Part shown: piece after piece, positions 63,946 to 64,000 of the stretch
Numbering within the stretch: position 1 is the stretch's first letter
How the letters are laid out: every line of letters starts with the position of its first letter
Origin: Viola odorata
Lineage: Eukaryota > Streptophyta > Magnoliopsida > Malpighiales > Violaceae
Assembly: GCA_963691705.1 (NCBI GenBank)
Contig: OY829537.1
Coordinates: 53,420,304-53,484,303, forward strand
Length of the DNA stretch: 64,000 bases
Direction: 5' to 3'
Translations under genes and position numbers: made by a program
Notes under the pieces: model-generated
The model's input: the letters and a program-made list of their open reading frames with translations, nothing else
The model's database searches: none
Told to the model about the DNA's origin: nothing

Positions 63946-64000
63946 TACGCGAGCCGCCAGAAGAGATGAAGAGATGAGGGCATCGTTATCACCTTCATCC

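Noticed and set aside
1..64000. Ordinary host genes, tRNA genes, rRNA, CRISPR
   Set aside because: Nothing with host-gene exon structure, tRNA cloverleaf or CRISPR spacing was seen; the only good intron belongs to antisense gene alpha.

Overview
The window is repeat-dense plant nuclear DNA, most likely from a eudicot (inferred from the element families; the species cannot be named). I see no ordinary host gene, tRNA, rRNA or CRISPR array. Nearly every base can be assigned to Ty3/gypsy LTR retrotransposons nested in one another, plus one decayed endogenous pararetrovirus (Caulimoviridae).

Layout. Bases 1-2364 are Athila-type remains (gag and protease, LTR end, tRNA-Asp-type primer site, start of a second gag). 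Element A (minus strand, no reverse transcriptase) starts at 2365; its right LTR is cut at 7174 and resumes at 52274. Element B (plus strand, Tat/Ogre-like) fills the 45-kb gap, 7175-52273. B carries two insertions. Element C (9784-17153, plus, TSD TCTTC) sits between B's gag and protease. Element F (20422-48770, plus) sits inside an antisense gene of B. F's 5' LTR is split by element E (20694 to about 41157, minus, no reverse transcriptase). E's 3' LTR is split by element D (20801-35845, plus, Tat/Ogre-like, TSD GTGAG). The order Athila > A > B > F > E > D is a six-layer nest. To the right lie non-coding repeat sequence (52669-55254), an Athila gag scrap, the pararetrovirus (about 55550-63035, minus) and part of a third Tat-like element (63374-64000).

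How the genes work together. The Tat-like elements D and B follow gag, protease, reverse transcriptase, RNase H, a second archaeal-type RNase H and integrase with a module on the opposite strand. In D this module holds four genes, called alpha, beta, gamma and delta here. Alpha and beta are paralogues with an N-terminal domain resembling the Pfam 'putative gypsy type transposon' family and a coiled-coil C-terminus. Gamma is a small acidic protein whose N-terminus resembles a Cdc4/FBW7-type phosphodegron. Delta is a small helical protein. Alpha, gamma and delta have TATA-like boxes upstream, and alpha has a good 70-nt intron with a TACTAAC branch site that reads only on the antisense strand. 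This module is the most interesting system in the window.

Elements A, C, E and F have LTRs beginning TGAT and ending ATCA and the same style of polypurine tract; A, E and F also share the primer site TGGTAGCGGAGC. F keeps an open 1170-codon pol. A and E lack reverse transcriptase and integrase, so they look like non-autonomous partners. E is notable for an uninterrupted 622-codon ORF with a protease-like domain and two further ORFs, one lying within U3.
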